Shown here: positions 27,844 to 37,368 of the stretch, one piece after another | How the letters are laid out: the number at the start of each line of letters is the position of its first letter | How positions within the stretch are numbered: the stretch's first letter is position 1 | Origin: JACJXF01 sp964404825 | GTDB lineage: Bacteria; Bacteroidota; Bacteroidia; Bacteroidales; GCA-2748055 | Assembly (NCBI GenBank): GCA_964404825.1 | Contig: CAYOLQ010000003.1 | Coordinates: 1-64,000 of the forward strand | DNA: 64,000 bases | Direction of reading: 5' to 3' | The notes under the pieces: model-generated | Told to the model about the DNA's origin: nothing | What the model saw: only the letters and a program-made list of their open reading frames with translations | Database searches by the model: none | Position numbers and translations under genes: made by a program

Positions 27844-28227
27844 CTAATTATCCGGTGAGCCTGATTCAATCCAGATTTCAAATTGACGGATGTTGCAATC
27901 ACTCAGCTTCGGAGCATCCTTTGGCATTGGCTGTGCGAAGCTTTCATGTTTCATGGCTGCCAGCATTGCATCCTGCATGCTTTGGACATTTGAATAACCC
28001 TCAAGGTCAAGACCACTTCCCTTTTCAAGGGCAACAGAGCTTCCGTGACAGGTAAGACAGTTATTTGAAATAATAGGATTTATAATTCCGGAAAAAGTGA
28101 CATTAAGTGTATCACAGTTAACCCGACCAGGGTATAATTCTTCTTCCGATTCATAATAACAGGAAAAGCAACATGCCGTAAGGGTAGTTAAAACGATAGC
28201 CCTTAGAAATAAACCGGAATAATTCAT
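27844..28227 (-). CDS. Small monohaem c-type cytochrome lipoprotein
   Basis: 127 residues from ATG 28227. The upstream 35 codons of the open frame do not give a signal, whereas MNYSGLFLRAIVLTTLTACCFSCYYE is a good lipoprotein signal. A single haem site NCLTCHG lies near residue 62, with a Met in AQPMPKDAPKLSDC as possible sixth ligand, and the cytochrome-like ending IRQFEIWIESGSPDN. Likely an outer-membrane or periplasmic electron carrier. First gene of the run cytochrome - DUF5777 - YceI - OB-fold. Confidence 0.82.
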   Translation of the reverse strand: MNYSGLFLRAIVLTTLTACCFSCYYESEEELYPGRVNCDTLNVTFSGIINPIISNNCLTCHGSSVALEKGSGLDLEGYSNVQSMQDAMLAAMKHESFAQPMPKDAPKLSDCNIRQFEIWIESGSPDN

Positions 28228-28443
28228 AGACAGATGTAATTGTGAATAAGAAAATACTATTTCCCATAACAGCAGAAATAGTACTTTGTTGAATCGTAAA
28301 ATGAAATTTTCACAAAGGGTTACCAATATCATTATGAAAATTGAAGATTTCTCTGATAAACAACATTTTTCTGCTCTTGAATCGTGTTTCTGAAAAGTCT
28401 ATCTTGTGTCTGAAATCCTAATAATTAACCTAAAACCAAAACA

Positions 28444-28950
28444 ATGAGAATTCTGTTAACCGGAACTCTTGTATTTCTGCTGTGGGCATTTGCTGCTTCG
28501 TGGTTTTATGTATGCAAAATTAAGCCATATTGCGAATCGCCATCAGTACCTGCAATTGCTGCCGACACATTGACCCCCGAACCTTCTCCGCCTGTTATAG
28601 CGGAGGCTCCCAGACCAGGAACTCTTATCCTCTATTTCGATTACAACAAAGCAGATGTAAATCCTTCTGCAGAAGACGACAAACATGCCATGCTTTTTTC
28701 AGACTGGATCGGCAAACATCCTGAAGCAAACCTCAGTATCACTGGTCATGCCGACAGCAAGGGGCCGGATACTTACAATCTGAAACTTGGTACCAAAAGA
28801 GCTGAAAGTGCACTTACCTATATTGCAGGAAAGGGCACTCCCTCAAAAAAAATAAGTACCGGGTCCAAAGGAGAAAAGGAACCGGCTTCGGATAATACAA
28901 CTGAAGAAGGTCGCGCTAAAAACCGGAGAGTCGAAATAACATTAAAATAG
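28444..28950 (+). CDS. OmpA-family peptidoglycan-binding protein
   Basis: 168 residues. An N-terminal hydrophobic segment (LLTGTLVFLLWAFAASWFYVC) serves as signal anchor, followed by a Pro-rich linker (TLTPEPSPPVIAEAPRPG) and an OmpA domain (~60-168): LILYFDYNKADVNPSAEDDKHA, SITGHADSKGPDTYNLKLGTKRAESA, EEGRAKNRRVEITLK. The Asp and Arg that hold diaminopimelate (TGHADSKG, AKNRR) are present. It ends 6 bases before a small coiled-coil membrane protein, so they likely work together at the envelope. Confidence 0.9.
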   Translation: MRILLTGTLVFLLWAFAASWFYVCKIKPYCESPSVPAIAADTLTPEPSPPVIAEAPRPGTLILYFDYNKADVNPSAEDDKHAMLFSDWIGKHPEANLSITGHADSKGPDTYNLKLGTKRAESALTYIAGKGTPSKKISTGSKGEKEPASDNTTEEGRAKNRRVEITLK

Positions 28951-28956
28951 AATACC

Positions 28957-29235
28957 ATGAATACAATCATCATACTTGCACAACAAACGCGCACAGTCGC
29001 CATTCTCGAGATTCTTCTGCTCCTTATAGTTGCAGGATTTATCGGGTATCTCACTGCATATTTCTATTACAAATCGGTTTATACCAAAAAAATCAACATT
29101 CTTGAAGGTGAAAAGAACGAACTAAAAAAACATATCGAAACCTTATTTTCTGAAAAAGCCAAACTGGAACAATCTTTAAAAGAAAAAGAAGCTGAGATCG
29201 AAACACTGAAAAAGCCAAAAAAGAAAACCGAATAA
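28957..29235 (+). CDS. Small membrane protein with C-terminal coiled coil
   Basis: 92 residues. One membrane segment (VAILEILLLLIVAGFIGYLTAYFYY, ~14-38) precedes a long charged coiled coil (NILEGEKNELKKHIETLFSEKAKLEQSLKEKEAEIETLKK) and a Lys-rich tail. No family recognised. It starts 6 bases after the OmpA gene in the same direction, which supports a real gene and a common transcript; pairing of the two at the cell wall is inference. Confidence 0.78.
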   Translation: MNTIIILAQQTRTVAILEILLLLIVAGFIGYLTAYFYYKSVYTKKINILEGEKNELKKHIETLFSEKAKLEQSLKEKEAEIETLKKPKKKTE

Positions 29236-29343
29236 TTTTTTTATCGGCACTTGCTTTTTCCCTTTAAGTTTGCATACTTTATTCTCTTTAAGCACTATAA
29301 TAAGATATACTGCTGGAGATTCTTTTTACCTTATAACCAATCA

Positions 29344-30993
29344 ATGAAAATTACATCAGTTCTCATTCTGTCTGGCATTGCGGTATCCCTTAACTGTTTC
29401 CCGCAGAATGATCCCGGGGGAGCCGTTAACATTGCAAAATCGTTAAATACTAACAGCTTTTTCGAACATATGGGCATTCTGGCCAGTGATTCCTTCGCGG
29501 GCAGAGAAACAGGTTCGATAGGATATCAGATGGCGGCAGACTATGTTGTAAGTGAAATCGAAAGCATAGGTCTGAAACCTGCAACTCAGGATAATTCCTT
29601 TTTCCAGAAGATCAATTTTATTACCCGGCAAATTGACGGAGAATCGCTCAGCTTCCGTCTGAACAATGGTGACAATCTACTTACAGGAAAATACGGTTCA
29701 GATATTTCCATCTTTCCAAATAATAAATCACCGAAAGTAAATCTGAGGGAGGATATCATTTTTGCAGGATTTGGCCTTGAAATACCTGAACTGGGTATAA
29801 ATGATTTCGCAGGGTTGGATATCAAAGGGAAAACGGTAATCATATCCCTTGGCGTTCCCGATAATTTGGATAAAAAAAAGTACCAGTCATTCATTAATCC
29901 TCTAGAGCGACTCAAGGTTCTCGAAAAAAAAGGTGTTTCCGGCATTATTTTCTTTACAAATATGGGAATACTGCAAAATGTGATTTTTAAAGCGTTGCAT
30001 GGATTTTTCACCCAACCCTATTTCGATTACAGGGAAGCTGATTTATCAAATCCCATGCTGGATTCAAAAGCTGGTATTCTGGCTTATGCCAAAAAAGATT
30101 TTGTTGAAAAAATTTTCAAACAAAATGGACTGAATCTTAAGGAAACCCATAAAAACATGGAAAAGGGTACTTTCAGTCCTTTTGCCTTGAAATCAACACT
30201 TGAAGTTCAATATACATCAGATGAGAAAAGTGTAAACTGCAAAAACATTGTTGCGTTGTTGCCGGGCAGTGATCCTGAATTAAGCAAAGAATATCTGATA
30301 CTTTCAGCCCATCTTGACCATCTTGGTATAGGTAAATCAAGAAAAAGGGATTCCATTTATAACGGAGCCTGGGATAATGCTTCGGGTTCTGCAACACTCC
30401 TGAGCATAGCAGAAGCCTATAAACAATTACCTGAAGCTCCAGCAAGATCGATACTGTTTATCTGGGTAACCGGGGAAGAAAAAGGACTTTTAGGTTCACA
30501 CTATTTTGCTCAGAAACCAACGGTTCCAAGGGAAAAAATAAAAGCTGATATGAGCCTGGACATGCCGGGCGGTATTTTTCTTGCCAAAGATATAATCCCG
30601 ATGGGGTACCGGATGTCGAACCTTTCGCTAGCAGTTGACTTTGCTGCTTCTGCGTTAAATCTGGGTATCGACTCGACCTCATCGGCAGAAATCGAATTTT
30701 TTGAACGAAGCGATCATTTCTCATTTGTAAAAGCAGGAATTCCTGCACTATTTGTTATGGGTGGGCTGAATGCAAATGATCCAAAAATCAGCGGAGCAAA
30801 GGAATTTAAAGTCTGGGAGAAGAAAATGTACCACTCACCTTTTGATGACATGAATCAGCCTTTCAGCCCTGAAGCCTTTCTGCAGGGAATTCAGGTAAAC
30901 TTCTTAATATCATGGTATATAGCTAATGAAATTGACGAAATACAATGGAAACCTTCAAGTCAGCAGTACAAGAAATATATTCTTACCCGTTAG
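29344..30993 (+). CDS. M28-family zinc peptidase with PA domain
   Basis: 549 residues from ATG 29344, chosen because it opens a signal peptide (ITSVLILSGIAVSLNCFPQ); upstream codons to 29251 do not look like protein. A PA-type insert (~115-235) is followed by the M28 catalytic domain: LSAHLDHLG (His and Asp ligands, ~323), YNGAWDNASGSATLL (bridging Asp), TGEEKGLLGS (catalytic Glu pair), ADMSLDMPG and FERSDHFSFVKAGIPALFV (last His). All ligands are present, so an active extracellular aminopeptidase or similar exopeptidase is expected. Confidence 0.9.
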   Translation: MKITSVLILSGIAVSLNCFPQNDPGGAVNIAKSLNTNSFFEHMGILASDSFAGRETGSIGYQMAADYVVSEIESIGLKPATQDNSFFQKINFITRQIDGESLSFRLNNGDNLLTGKYGSDISIFPNNKSPKVNLREDIIFAGFGLEIPELGINDFAGLDIKGKTVIISLGVPDNLDKKKYQSFINPLERLKVLEKKGVSGIIFFTNMGILQNVIFKALHGFFTQPYFDYREADLSNPMLDSKAGILAYAKKDFVEKIFKQNGLNLKETHKNMEKGTFSPFALKSTLEVQYTSDEKSVNCKNIVALLPGSDPELSKEYLILSAHLDHLGIGKSRKRDSIYNGAWDNASGSATLLSIAEAYKQLPEAPARSILFIWVTGEEKGLLGSHYFAQKPTVPREKIKADMSLDMPGGIFLAKDIIPMGYRMSNLSLAVDFAASALNLGIDSTSSAEIEFFERSDHFSFVKAGIPALFVMGGLNANDPKISGAKEFKVWEKKMYHSPFDDMNQPFSPEAFLQGIQVNFLISWYIANEIDEIQWKPSSQQYKKYILTR

Positions 30994-31034
30994 ACAGATT
31001 GCACTATTAAAGAATATTTTTGAGTAATACGCCC

Positions 31035-31697
31035 CTAACCTGCAGAAGGTATAACATAATTAAAGATTACAATAAAATGTGATAAACTTCCTGCAATTAC
31101 CATCAGGTGCCAGACCAGATGATGATAAATGAAACTTGCCCTTGCATAAAAAAGGATTCCGAAAGTATAAAAAAGACCTCCGGCCATCAACCAGAAAAAC
31201 CCGGAAAGCGGCAGGGACTTGAACAAAGGAATAATGGCAATGACCATCATCCATCCCATCGCAGCGTATAATCCAACAAAAAGGTAATTTACCCTGCTGA
31301 CTGATTTGCCGAGTCTGGTAAAAGTTAAAATAATTCCCAGCATTGCCATTCCCCACTCCAGCCCGAAGATTACCCATGCCATAGCTCCCTCCAACAATAC
31401 CAGAGATAAGGGAGTGTATGTTCCGGCGATGAGCAGGAAAATAGAGATTTTGTCAAACACAAAAAAGAGTTGCTTAGCTTTTCCTTCTTTAAGTGCATGA
31501 GCCATGCCGGATGAAAAGTACAGCAAAACAAGACTGACCCCGTAAACTGATGTTGTTACAATATGCCATGAGTTTCCACGAAGTGCTGAGAATACTATCA
31601 TCAGAACGAGAGCAGCTGCCGAAAGCAACGCTCCACCAAGGTGTGAAATGGCATTTGCTGTTTCTTCCGATTTACGGTATGTGCGGGGAACTGTCAT
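31035..31697 (-). CDS. Hemolysin III / PAQR-family membrane protein
   Basis: 220 residues from ATG 31697; a longer reading to 31805 lacks support and runs through non-protein-like codons. Seven hydrophobic segments are seen, with the family marks EETANAISHLGGALLS at the N-terminus, YFSSGMAHAL (Ser/His) after helix 2, DKISIFLLIAGTYTPL, and LVWHLMVIAGSLSHFIVIFNYV at the end (His pair). The conserved Asp and His residues of this zinc-hydrolase-like superfamily are in place. The bacterial YqfA/HlyIII group has no agreed physiological role. Stands alone. Confidence 0.88.
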   Translation of the reverse strand: MTVPRTYRKSEETANAISHLGGALLSAAALVLMIVFSALRGNSWHIVTTSVYGVSLVLLYFSSGMAHALKEGKAKQLFFVFDKISIFLLIAGTYTPLSLVLLEGAMAWVIFGLEWGMAMLGIILTFTRLGKSVSRVNYLFVGLYAAMGWMMVIAIIPLFKSLPLSGFFWLMAGGLFYTFGILFYARASFIYHHLVWHLMVIAGSLSHFIVIFNYVIPSAG

Positions 31698-31926
31698 ATT
31701 TTTTATCGGGATCTTCGTCAAAGGTAGTAAAATGGATACGATCCCCCGATAACCATAAAAACATAAATTGTGATCCTTAAGCTTACATTTCTGAAATAAA
31801 GCCATTAAAATACTGTGGTTATTGAACTAAATCGTTCTAAATTTGCTTATACATGAGAAACAAAATCTCCCCTGACATATTGGAAATGAGTCGAAAATGT
31901 CAAAGTTGAACTAAATATATTCTAAG

Positions 31927-33372
31927 ATGAAAAATGTTCTTATTGTTATCAGCGTACTCTTTTTATCAGCGCTTGCGTTTTACAATTTCAGCGGAAAAGG
32001 AAACCCAGGTGAAAATGCCGTGCGCCTATCCCCGGATAGTGCAAGCTCTGATTCACTGATGATTAAGGCCAAAGAAAACTATTCAAACTTTTGTGCCAGT
32101 TGTCATTATGATGATTTGAGCTGGTTTACAGCCCGGAAATGGAAGTATGGGCATAGTGTTGATGATATTGATCAGAGTATTCGCAGTGGTTATCCCGATT
32201 TTGGGATGCCAGCCTACAGAGATGCCCTGAACAAAGAAGAAACTAGAGCGATTTCCCAATACATCCATCAGACTTTGGATCTTGGACAACAGGAAAAGCT
32301 TAATAAACTCGGTGATAAAAATTATTACCAAACCGAATTGTTGAAAATAAAACCCGATACAATTATTACAGGTTTGAAAGTTCCCTGGGGAATGGCTTTT
32401 CTTCCTGATGGTGATATCCTTGTAAATGAGAGAGAAGGGAAAATGCTGCGATACAATAAAGACGGGAAATTTATCTCAGAAGTTCAGGGTTTGCCCGAAA
32501 TACATGCAGTGGGTCAGGGCGGTCTAATGGACATCAGACTCCATCCCGATTACGATAAAAATGGCTGGATATACATTGCCTACACCTCTCCATCAAATAA
32601 TAAGTCGGAGGGCTGGGGAACGGCTATCATGAGAGCCCGGCTAAAAAATAACACACTTACCGACAAAGAGGTATTATTTAAAGCTTTCCCCGACTCCAAA
32701 ACAGGACATCATTTTGGTTGTAAAATTACATTCGACGGAAAAGGACATATGTTTTTTGGTGTCGGTGAGAGGGGAAAATCAGATAATTCACAGAGTTTAT
32801 CCAACGATTGTGGTAAAATTCATCGTATCAACGAGGATGGCAGCATCCCTTCTGACAATCCATTTTACAATACTCCTGGCGCCAGAAAGAGCATCTGGAG
32901 CTATGGTCACCGAAATCCACAGGGATTAGTTATTAGTCCGTTTACCGGAGACCTGTGGGAAACAGAACACGGACCTAAAGGTGGCGATGAACTTAACCTA
33001 ATTGTTCCCGGCAAAAATTATGGCTGGCCGGTAATAAGTTATGGTATTAATTATGATGGATCCATTCTTACTCCCGATACAGCCAAAGCCGGAATGGAAC
33101 AGCCTTTGACATACTATGTTCCCTCCATTGCCCCCTGTGGAACATGCTTTGTAACCGGGGATTTGTACAGTGGTTGGGAGGGGAATATTCTGATTGGCTC
33201 ATTGCGCTTCAGAAATCTGGAGAGAGTTGTTATCTCTGATAATAAAGTTACACATAAAGAGACACTGCTTTATGATATAGGCAGAATGAGGAATGTAGAG
33301 CAGGGACCCGACGGCTATTTATATGTTGGTCTGGAATCACCCGGTATGATTATAAGGCTTGTTCCTTTTTAG
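31927..33372 (+). CDS. Cytochrome c-fused PQQ-type sugar dehydrogenase
   Basis: 481 residues. A signal peptide (LIVISVLFLSALAFYNFSG) is followed by a c-type cytochrome domain with CASCH at ~56-60, and a sixth-ligand candidate Met in FGMPAYRDALN. From ~140 on is a six-bladed propeller of the soluble aldose sugar dehydrogenase (GSDH) family: LKVPWGMAFLPDGDILVNEREGKM, VGQGGLMDIRLHPDYDKNGWIYIAYT, SKTGHHFGCKI, GHRNPQGLVISP and ETEHGPKGGDELN. It should oxidise sugars in the periplasm and pass electrons to its own haem. The substrate is unknown. Confidence 0.88.
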   Translation: MKNVLIVISVLFLSALAFYNFSGKGNPGENAVRLSPDSASSDSLMIKAKENYSNFCASCHYDDLSWFTARKWKYGHSVDDIDQSIRSGYPDFGMPAYRDALNKEETRAISQYIHQTLDLGQQEKLNKLGDKNYYQTELLKIKPDTIITGLKVPWGMAFLPDGDILVNEREGKMLRYNKDGKFISEVQGLPEIHAVGQGGLMDIRLHPDYDKNGWIYIAYTSPSNNKSEGWGTAIMRARLKNNTLTDKEVLFKAFPDSKTGHHFGCKITFDGKGHMFFGVGERGKSDNSQSLSNDCGKIHRINEDGSIPSDNPFYNTPGARKSIWSYGHRNPQGLVISPFTGDLWETEHGPKGGDELNLIVPGKNYGWPVISYGINYDGSILTPDTAKAGMEQPLTYYVPSIAPCGTCFVTGDLYSGWEGNILIGSLRFRNLERVVISDNKVTHKETLLYDIGRMRNVEQGPDGYLYVGLESPGMIIRLVPF

Positions 33373-33547
33373 GTTCAGATAATCGATCCTCTTTCACAAG
33401 CAAAGGATACATTGCGCCTTACAGATAATAGGATAATCACTTTTGTCCCCATAAATGTCAATCTATTACTTATACCCCTGTAATTTAGCAGGTTTTGCAT
33501 TAAATACATATCAATTCTTTTAAATTGTAATCGTATTGAGGGTGTAA

Positions 33548-35026
33548 ATGACAAAATATAAAGGAAGTTTTGTACATTTGCAACCCAATGATACCATCAA
33601 AAGACACTATTTTAAATTAAGAAAATTGGCAGGAAAAACCTTATTCGACAAAATCTGGGATTCACATGTAATTGAAGAGATTGCAGATGGACCGAGTATT
33701 CTCTATATCGACAAGCATCTTATACATGAGGTAACCAGTCCGCAGGCATTTGCAGGTATTGAAAATCGCGGTTTAAGCGTATTTCGTCCGGGAAATACAG
33801 TGGCTACTCCGGATCACAACGTTCCGACCATTGATCAGCACCTGCCCATTAAGGATCAATTGTCAGCCTTTCAGGTGGCTAAACTTACCGAAAACTGTGT
33901 TCGGCATGGCATCACCCTTTACGGATTAAATCATCCATACCAGGGTATTGTTCATGTTATTGGTCCGGAACTGGGAATAACTCAACCCGGTATGACTATC
34001 GTATGTGGGGATAGTCATACATCAACTCACGGCGCGTTTGGCAGTGTTGCATTCGGTATAGGAACTTCAGAAGTGGAAATGGTTCTGGCATCGCAATGCA
34101 TCATGCAGCCAAAGCCTAAAAAGATGAGAATCAATGTGGAAGGTAAGACCGGTAAGGGCGTTTCTGCAAAAGACATTATTCTGTACATTATTGCCAAAAT
34201 CACAGCAAGCGGCGGAACAGGTTATTTCATTGAGTACGCCGGATCTGCTATCCGTAACCTTACCATGGAAGGACGTATGACCATCTGTAACATGAGCATA
34301 GAAAGCGGAGCCAGAGGAGGACTTATTGCTCCCGATGAAACCACATTTGCTTACATTAAAGGACGTGAGTTTGCCCCTCAGGGAAGCGATTTCGATAAGG
34401 CTGTGGAGAAATGGAGAAAACTAAAAACGGAAGATGATGCTGTTTTCGATCTGGAAATTACATATGACGCTGCCGATATCGAGCCAATGATAACATACGG
34501 TACCAATCCGGGGATGGGTGCTAAAATAAGCTCACGGATCCCGGCTGAAAAGGAAATCGAAGAAGGAAACCGTGTAACATTCAGCAAGGCTCTGAGCTAC
34601 ATGGGTTTTAAACAGGATGAAGCTATTATCGGAAAACCTGTCGATTATGTTTTCGTGGGAAGCTGTACCAACGGTCGTATTGAAGACCTCAGGGAAGTGG
34701 CAAATTTTGTAAAAGGAAGGAAAAAAGCTGATAATATAACAGCGTGGATCGTTCCGGGATCGCGACAGGTAGAGAAACAGGCGCATGCCGAAGGTCTGAC
34801 GAAAATTCTGGAAGAAGCGGGATTTAAACTTCGTCAACCCGGATGCTCTGCTTGTCTTGCAATGAACGATGACAAGATTCCGGCAGGTAAACTGGCAGTT
34901 ACAACATCGAACCGCAACTTCGAAGGCCGTCAGGGTCCCGGCGCCAGATCAATGCTTGCAAGTCCGCTTACCGCTGCTGCAGTAGCTGTCGCCGGAAAAA
35001 TAGTTGATCCAAGAACAATGATTTAG
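33548..35026 (+). CDS. leuC: 3-isopropylmalate dehydratase large subunit
   Basis: 492 residues, a full-length LeuC of the aconitase family. Visible marks include LYIDKHLIHEVTSPQAF, TIVCGDSHTSTHGAFGSVAFGIGTSEVEMVLA, and the three 4Fe-4S cysteines: FVGSCTNGRIEDL, then PGCSACLAMNDD. With LeuD it isomerises 2-isopropylmalate to 3-isopropylmalate, and can handle citramalate in the same way. First gene of the leuC-leuD-synthase-leuB operon; 59 bases separate it from leuD. The 175-base leader from 33373 shows no attenuator or riboswitch I can support. Confidence 0.96.
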   Translation: MTKYKGSFVHLQPNDTIKRHYFKLRKLAGKTLFDKIWDSHVIEEIADGPSILYIDKHLIHEVTSPQAFAGIENRGLSVFRPGNTVATPDHNVPTIDQHLPIKDQLSAFQVAKLTENCVRHGITLYGLNHPYQGIVHVIGPELGITQPGMTIVCGDSHTSTHGAFGSVAFGIGTSEVEMVLASQCIMQPKPKKMRINVEGKTGKGVSAKDIILYIIAKITASGGTGYFIEYAGSAIRNLTMEGRMTICNMSIESGARGGLIAPDETTFAYIKGREFAPQGSDFDKAVEKWRKLKTEDDAVFDLEITYDAADIEPMITYGTNPGMGAKISSRIPAEKEIEEGNRVTFSKALSYMGFKQDEAIIGKPVDYVFVGSCTNGRIEDLREVANFVKGRKKADNITAWIVPGSRQVEKQAHAEGLTKILEEAGFKLRQPGCSACLAMNDDKIPAGKLAVTTSNRNFEGRQGPGARSMLASPLTAAAVAVAGKIVDPRTMI

Positions 35027-35085
35027 GGAGAAAGAATTATACCTAAGCTTTTTAAACACAATCACCCCATATATCAATATAAACC

Positions 35086-35682
35086 ATGGCAATCGAAAAA
35101 TTCATAACACTTATAAGCTCAGCTGTTCCGCTGCCTATTGAGAATGTTGATACCGATCAGATAATTCCCGCGCGATTTCTCAAGGCAACAACCAGAGATG
35201 GTTTTGGAGAGAATCTTTTCAGGGATTGGAGGTACGATAAGGATAATAATCCGAAGTCAGATTTTGTACTGAACCAGAAAAAGTATTCCGGTCAGATTCT
35301 TGTTGCCGGAAAGAATTTCGGAAGCGGATCGAGTCGTGAACATGCTGCATGGGCCATTCACGATTACGGGTTTAAAGTGGTTGTATCGAGCTTTTTTGCA
35401 GACATTTTCAAAGGAAACGCGCTGAATAACGGTCTTTTACCTGTGCAGATTTCCGGTTCTTTTCTGAATAAACTGTTTCAGGTTATTGAGAAAGATCCTG
35501 ATACAAAAATAAAAGTTGATCTTGCTAACCAGCATATCATTATTGAATCTACCGGCGAAAAGGAATCCTTCGATATAAATCCATATAAAAAAGAATGTCT
35601 TATAAACGGATATGAGGACATTGATTATCTGGTAAACCGGAAAGAAAAGATTGAAGCCTATGAAAGGATGAATCAGAGATAG
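35086..35682 (+). CDS. leuD: 3-isopropylmalate dehydratase small subunit
   Basis: 198 residues, the usual LeuD length. Substrate-domain motifs are intact: PIENVDTDQIIPARFLKATTRDGFG at the start and VAGKNFGSGSSREHAAWAIHDYGF in the middle, followed by SFFADIFKGNALNNGLLPV. It completes the LeuCD isomerase with the product of the preceding gene. Confidence 0.96.
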   Translation: MAIEKFITLISSAVPLPIENVDTDQIIPARFLKATTRDGFGENLFRDWRYDKDNNPKSDFVLNQKKYSGQILVAGKNFGSGSSREHAAWAIHDYGFKVVVSSFFADIFKGNALNNGLLPVQISGSFLNKLFQVIEKDPDTKIKVDLANQHIIIESTGEKESFDINPYKKECLINGYEDIDYLVNRKEKIEAYERMNQR

Positions 35683-35763
35683 GTAACAATGTAACCAAAC
35701 GACGAGGTTTAAGAAAAAGCTTAACGAGAATGAGACCGTCGCAATTGTTTAAATGAAAGAAAG

Positions 35764-37284
35764 ATGAAAATAACCATAATGGACACCACCCTTCGCGATG
35801 GGGAACAAACATCGGGAGTGTCGTTTACGGGAATGGAAAAGCTCACCATGGCCAAGCTGCTGCTTGAAGATCTGAATGTTGACAGGATTGAAATTGCATC
35901 AGCCCGTGTTTCAGAAGGCGAATTTTTAGGAGCAAAAATGATTTTCGAATGGGCCAGAGAAGCTGGTTTTCTTGAAAGGGTTGAAGTTCTTGGTTTTGTT
36001 GATGGAGATATTTCCTTAAAATGGATCCAGGATGCAGGTGGTAAAGTAATCAACCTGCTTACCAAAGGCTCGCTAAAGCACTGCCAGCAGCAGTTACGCA
36101 AATCCCCCGAAGAACATCTCACTGATATCAAAGGAGTTTTGAAAACAGCTGAGAGTATGGGTATACGTGTGAATATTTATTTTGAAGACTGGTCAAACGG
36201 TATGCGAAACTCCCCTGAGTACATGTACCAGATGCTCGATGGACTTAAGAGCGAAAAAATCGACAGGTTTATGCTTCCTGATACTCTCGGAATTCTGAAT
36301 CACGATGAGACATATAAATTCTGCCTTGATATTATGACAAGGTATCCTGAACTCAGGTTCGATTTTCATGCACATAACGACTATGACCTGGCAACAGCGA
36401 ATGTATTTTCTGCAATAAGCGCGGGAATTTCCGGAATACACACCACCATAAACGGTCTTGGTGAGAGAGCAGGAAACGTGCCCCTTTCAAGTGTTATCGG
36501 CATAGTTAAGGATCACTTCAGGTACGACATGTCCGTTCAGGAAGATAAACTCTACCTTGTAAGTAAATTCATTGAATCATTCTCGGGAATCCGGATTCCT
36601 GCAAATAAACCCCTGATTGGCGAGAATGTTTTCACCCAGACCAGTGGGATACACGCTGACGGTGACCAGAAAGATAATCTGTATTTTAACGATTTATTGC
36701 CCGAACGTTTTGGAAGAAAAAGACAATACGCATTGGGCAAAATGTCGGGCAAGGCAAGCGTTATAAAAAACCTTGAAGATCTTGGAATTAAGCTCAGCAA
36801 GGAAGAAATGAAAATGGTAACCGAAAGGATTATTGAGCTGGGAGATAAGAAAGAAACCGTTTCCAAAGAGGATCTGCCATACATTATTTCGGATGTTCTG
36901 AAAAGTGAAAAAGTCAATCAGAATATAAAAATCAAAAACTATTCGCTGTCAGTAGCAAAAGGACTTCGCTCCATGGCAACTCTAAGCATCGAAATCGATT
37001 GTGTGGTATATGAAGATACGGCTTCGGGTGACGGGCAGTATGATGCTTTCATGAAAGCCCTATGGAGAATTTATGATAAGCTTGAAAAGAAACACCCGAT
37101 CCTTACAGATTATGTAGTTAGCATCCCGCCTGGTGGTAAAACAGATGCTCTGGTTGAATGCGCAATTACATGGGATTATGATGGGAAAATCATCAAAACC
37201 CGTGGACTTGATTCCGATCAGACTGTGGCTGCTATTAAGGGGACGCTGAAAATGCTGAATATTATTGATGATCAAAATCGTTAA
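35764..37284 (+). CDS. 2-isopropylmalate/(R)-citramalate synthase-like enzyme
   Basis: 506 residues. The HMGL-type TIM barrel starts MDTTLRDGEQTSGVSFTGMEK and carries the divalent-metal motif FDFHAHNDYDLATANVFSAISAG and INGLGERAGNVPLSSV. A LeuA regulatory (dimer) domain occupies ~370-500. It differs from ordinary LeuA in the start (LeuA usually has QTPG after the GEQ and HCHNDLGLA at the metal site). That places it in the LeuA2/CimA-like clade seen in Bacteroidota, which may make citramalate for isoleucine or isopropylmalate for leucine. It is the only synthase in this operon, so it must supply LeuCD and LeuB unless a true LeuA lies elsewhere. Confidence 0.85.
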   Translation: MKITIMDTTLRDGEQTSGVSFTGMEKLTMAKLLLEDLNVDRIEIASARVSEGEFLGAKMIFEWAREAGFLERVEVLGFVDGDISLKWIQDAGGKVINLLTKGSLKHCQQQLRKSPEEHLTDIKGVLKTAESMGIRVNIYFEDWSNGMRNSPEYMYQMLDGLKSEKIDRFMLPDTLGILNHDETYKFCLDIMTRYPELRFDFHAHNDYDLATANVFSAISAGISGIHTTINGLGERAGNVPLSSVIGIVKDHFRYDMSVQEDKLYLVSKFIESFSGIRIPANKPLIGENVFTQTSGIHADGDQKDNLYFNDLLPERFGRKRQYALGKMSGKASVIKNLEDLGIKLSKEEMKMVTERIIELGDKKETVSKEDLPYIISDVLKSEKVNQNIKIKNYSLSVAKGLRSMATLSIEIDCVVYEDTASGDGQYDAFMKALWRIYDKLEKKHPILTDYVVSIPPGGKTDALVECAITWDYDGKIIKTRGLDSDQTVAAIKGTLKMLNIIDDQNR

Positions 37285-37368
37285 AAAATCTGATAATCAA
37301 CCTATTCGCGTCCGTCAAAAAAAAGTAAAGTAACAGAAGTAACATCTCTTAACATTCAAATTAATAAA

